7,049 nt of DNA from the NCBI GenBank assembly GCA_903970355.1, contig CAJCIF010000387.1:1-7049 (forward strand), given 5' to 3'. Below are positions 5,674-7,049 of the stretch, one piece after another (the stretch's first letter is position 1; each line of letters begins with the position of its first letter). The DNA is from Actinomycetota bacterium. Lineage in GTDB: Bacteria; Cyanobacteriota; Vampirovibrionia; Obscuribacterales; Obscuribacteraceae. Position numbers and translations under genes: made by a program. The notes beneath the pieces are model-generated. The model was not told the DNA's origin. It worked only from the letters and a program-made list of their open reading frames with translations, and did not search any database.

Positions 5674-6720
5674 TTGGGCGAATATATTCAAAGCAAATAC
5701 ATCGTGCCGTTTGCAAAACTGCACGGCATCGGAAACGACCTGATATTCATAGATGCAGAGGATCTTGCCAAAACGGAAGATGGCAAACTCCTGCTTAAAC
5801 ACTGGCATAAATTCGCGCCTGCCATTTCTGCCAACCTCTGCCACAGGCATTTTGGCGTTGGAGGCGATGGTCTGGTTCTTTCTCTTAACCTGAAAGACCC
5901 ATCCATGCGCAAACTAGCCGAAGAATGGTACGGCAAGGCCGCTCAGGAAGCGGATCTCGCCTGGACCTACACAAACAGTGACGGCTCCTGGTCGGACATT
6001 TGCGGGAACGGTCTGCGCTGCCTCGCCCTCTGGCGTCATGAAACGGGCTCCGAATTTACGGTCGTGACAGCAGCCGGAGTGGCCGCCATGACCTATGAAT
6101 CGGAAGATGCAATTACAGCGCTTCTGGATAAGCCCAGACTGGCAAGCAAGGACATACCGTGCCAACTCGATGCGCACGAATCGCAGCTCGAGAGTGTCAT
6201 TAGATATCCGCTTAAACTAAAAGACCGTACTTTAAATGTAACCCTCGTCAATGTGGGCAATCCTCATTGCGTCATCTTTGAACCCGACCTTTTAAAACAG
6301 TTCAAGGTTGAATTGCCCGTTAAAGGGCAAGTTGGCAGTTTCTTCCCGAAAGAGTTAGCAGCAATTGCCCAAGAAATTCAAAAACACAAAACCTTTCCTG
6401 AAAACGTCAACGTTGAATTCGTCTGGCCCGTCTCATCGAAACAGGCCAATGTGCTCGTTTGGGAAAGAGGCAGCGGACCAACACTTGCTTGCGGAACGGC
6501 TGCATTAGCCGTTGTAGTAGCGGGTGTTTTGGAAGGAATACTGGAACGCGATACCGAAATTCAATTGCCGGGAGGCAAGGTGAACATTTCCTGGATTGAA
6601 AAAACCGGCCAACTAGAAATGAGAGGTCCGGCGCGCATTGCTTTTATAGGCCAATGTGAGATACCGGCCGAAGTAATTTCTGCCCTTCGAAATACTTGCA
6701 GTGTCGCCGGAGCGAAATAA
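5674..6720 (+). CDS. dapF: Diaminopimelate epimerase, divergent form
   Basis: DapF converts LL- to meso-diaminopimelate in the cytoplasm, the step before lysine formation and the source of the peptidoglycan cross-linking residue. The two halves of the pseudo-symmetric fold are visible. KLHGIGND (15-22), RHFGVGGDGLVL (58-69), NSDGSWSDICGNGLRC (101-116) with catalytic C110, VNVGNPHCV (192-200), and WERGSGPTLACGTAA (263-277) with E264, R265 and catalytic C273. Both catalytic cysteines are present. Length is 348 residues, against about 275-285 for common DapF. The excess is spread over several places, including residues about 70-100 (LNLKDPSMRKLAEEWYGKAA) and about 205-245. The motif variants SDICGNG for the usual EMCGNG type, and GTAA for GTGA, also mark divergence. 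The start is uncertain: TTG at 5674, or GTG at 5704, which gives the usual short lead into KLHG; neither has a clear ribosome binding site. Confidence 0.9.
   Translation: MGEYIQSKYIVPFAKLHGIGNDLIFIDAEDLAKTEDGKLLLKHWHKFAPAISANLCHRHFGVGGDGLVLSLNLKDPSMRKLAEEWYGKAAQEADLAWTYTNSDGSWSDICGNGLRCLALWRHETGSEFTVVTAAGVAAMTYESEDAITALLDKPRLASKDIPCQLDAHESQLESVIRYPLKLKDRTLNVTLVNVGNPHCVIFEPDLLKQFKVELPVKGQVGSFFPKELAAIAQEIQKHKTFPENVNVEFVWPVSSKQANVLVWERGSGPTLACGTAALAVVVAGVLEGILERDTEIQLPGGKVNISWIEKTGQLEMRGPARIAFIGQCEIPAEVISALRNTCSVAGAK
6709..6712 (+). promoter_or_regulatory. Ribosome binding site of the ftsQ-like gene
   Basis: GGAG near the end of dapF lies 7 nt before the ATG at 6720-6722. Together with the one-base TAATG overlap it supports this start and coupled translation. 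Confidence 0.55.
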
Positions 6721-7049
6721 TGGATTTACCGGTTGAACAAAGACGTGAATGGATAAAAAGCAGGCGCGAACAACGCAAGCTCACAAGACACGCTCGCTTA
6801 CGCCGCCAAGTTTTGCGCTACGCCTTGCTATCTATATTGTTGGCCGGCGGAGTAGCCGCTTTCTATTACAGCACGTGGTGCATTTCAAACAGCAACGATC
6901 AGATTTCAATTAGGGGCAACAAAGTTGCAACCGACGATCAGATCAAATCCGTTTTAAAAGATTCGATCCGATCTCCTATATATCAGATTGATCCCAAAGT
7001 CCTCGAAAATCGTGTTTCGGAACTGAGCATCATCAAACAAGCATTTGTG
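6720..7049 (+). CDS. ftsQ: FtsQ/DivIB-like division protein, N-terminal part
   Basis: The gene runs off the window after 110 residues. A strongly basic cytoplasmic N-terminus (residues 8-30, WIKSRREQRKLTRHARLRRQ) leads into one membrane helix at about 31-52. From residue 61 a POTRA domain of the FtsQ/DivIB type (PF08478) begins: QISIRGNKVATDDQIKSVLK, then PIYQIDPKVLENRV and IIKQAFV, where the alternating pattern and the I-x-I-x-G-N entry are typical. FtsQ binds FtsL and FtsB in the periplasm and regulates the FtsWI septal synthase. POTRA domains also occur in BamA and TpsB transporters, but the short basic N-terminus plus single helix and a division-gene neighbourhood favour FtsQ. The beta domain and C-terminus are not seen. 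ATG overlaps the dapF stop by one base. Confidence 0.82.
   Translation, partial: MDLPVEQRREWIKSRREQRKLTRHARLRRQVLRYALLSILLAGGVAAFYYSTWCISNSNDQISIRGNKVATDDQIKSVLKDSIRSPIYQIDPKVLENRVSELSIIKQAFV

Overview
The window carries a split set of cell-envelope and cell-division genes from a bacterium that makes peptidoglycan and appears diderm. The evidence is a diaminopimelate epimerase (meso-DAP peptidoglycan) together with FtsL-, FtsI- and FtsQ-type division proteins. Base composition looks close to balanced and non-ATG starts are frequent. The taxon cannot be fixed from the sequence alone. A lineage in or near the Cyanobacteria/Melainabacteria is a guess, based on the scattered division cluster and a zinc-ribbon protein that resembles cyanobacterial ones from memory. 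There are no mobile elements, CRISPR arrays, tRNAs or rRNAs that I can support.

Layout, left to right. Positions 1-170 hold the Pro/Ala-rich tail of an unidentified plus-strand gene. After a 195-nt AT-rich gap come two abutting plus-strand genes: a small membrane protein (366-683) and an exported YbjQ/UPF0145-domain protein (684-1208). These converge, with only 22 nt between stops, on a tight minus-strand operon. Read in the direction of transcription, that operon is a zinc-ribbon membrane protein (5218-4712), rsmH/mraW (4698-3709), an FtsL-like protein (3687-3127) and ftsI/PBP3 (3108-1231), with gaps of 13, 21 and 18 nt. A 455-nt divergent intergenic region (5219-5673) separates it from a plus-strand unit of dapF (5674-6720) and the start of an ftsQ-like gene (6720 to the window edge), joined by a TAATG stop/start overlap.

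Functionally, DapF makes meso-DAP for the peptidoglycan stem peptide. FtsI cross-links septal peptidoglycan, and FtsL and FtsQ are membrane scaffold/activator partners of the septal synthase. RsmH methylates 16S rRNA and is the usual leader of division clusters. The classical order mraZ-rsmH-ftsL-ftsI-murE is kept only in its core: mraZ is not upstream (a zinc-ribbon membrane protein occupies that place) and no murE follows ftsI. The points most worth a second look are this unknown zinc-ribbon protein, a leader hairpin with a possible seven-codon upstream ORF in front of it, and a divergent DapF coupled to FtsQ. I did not find convincing evidence for a wholly new system.
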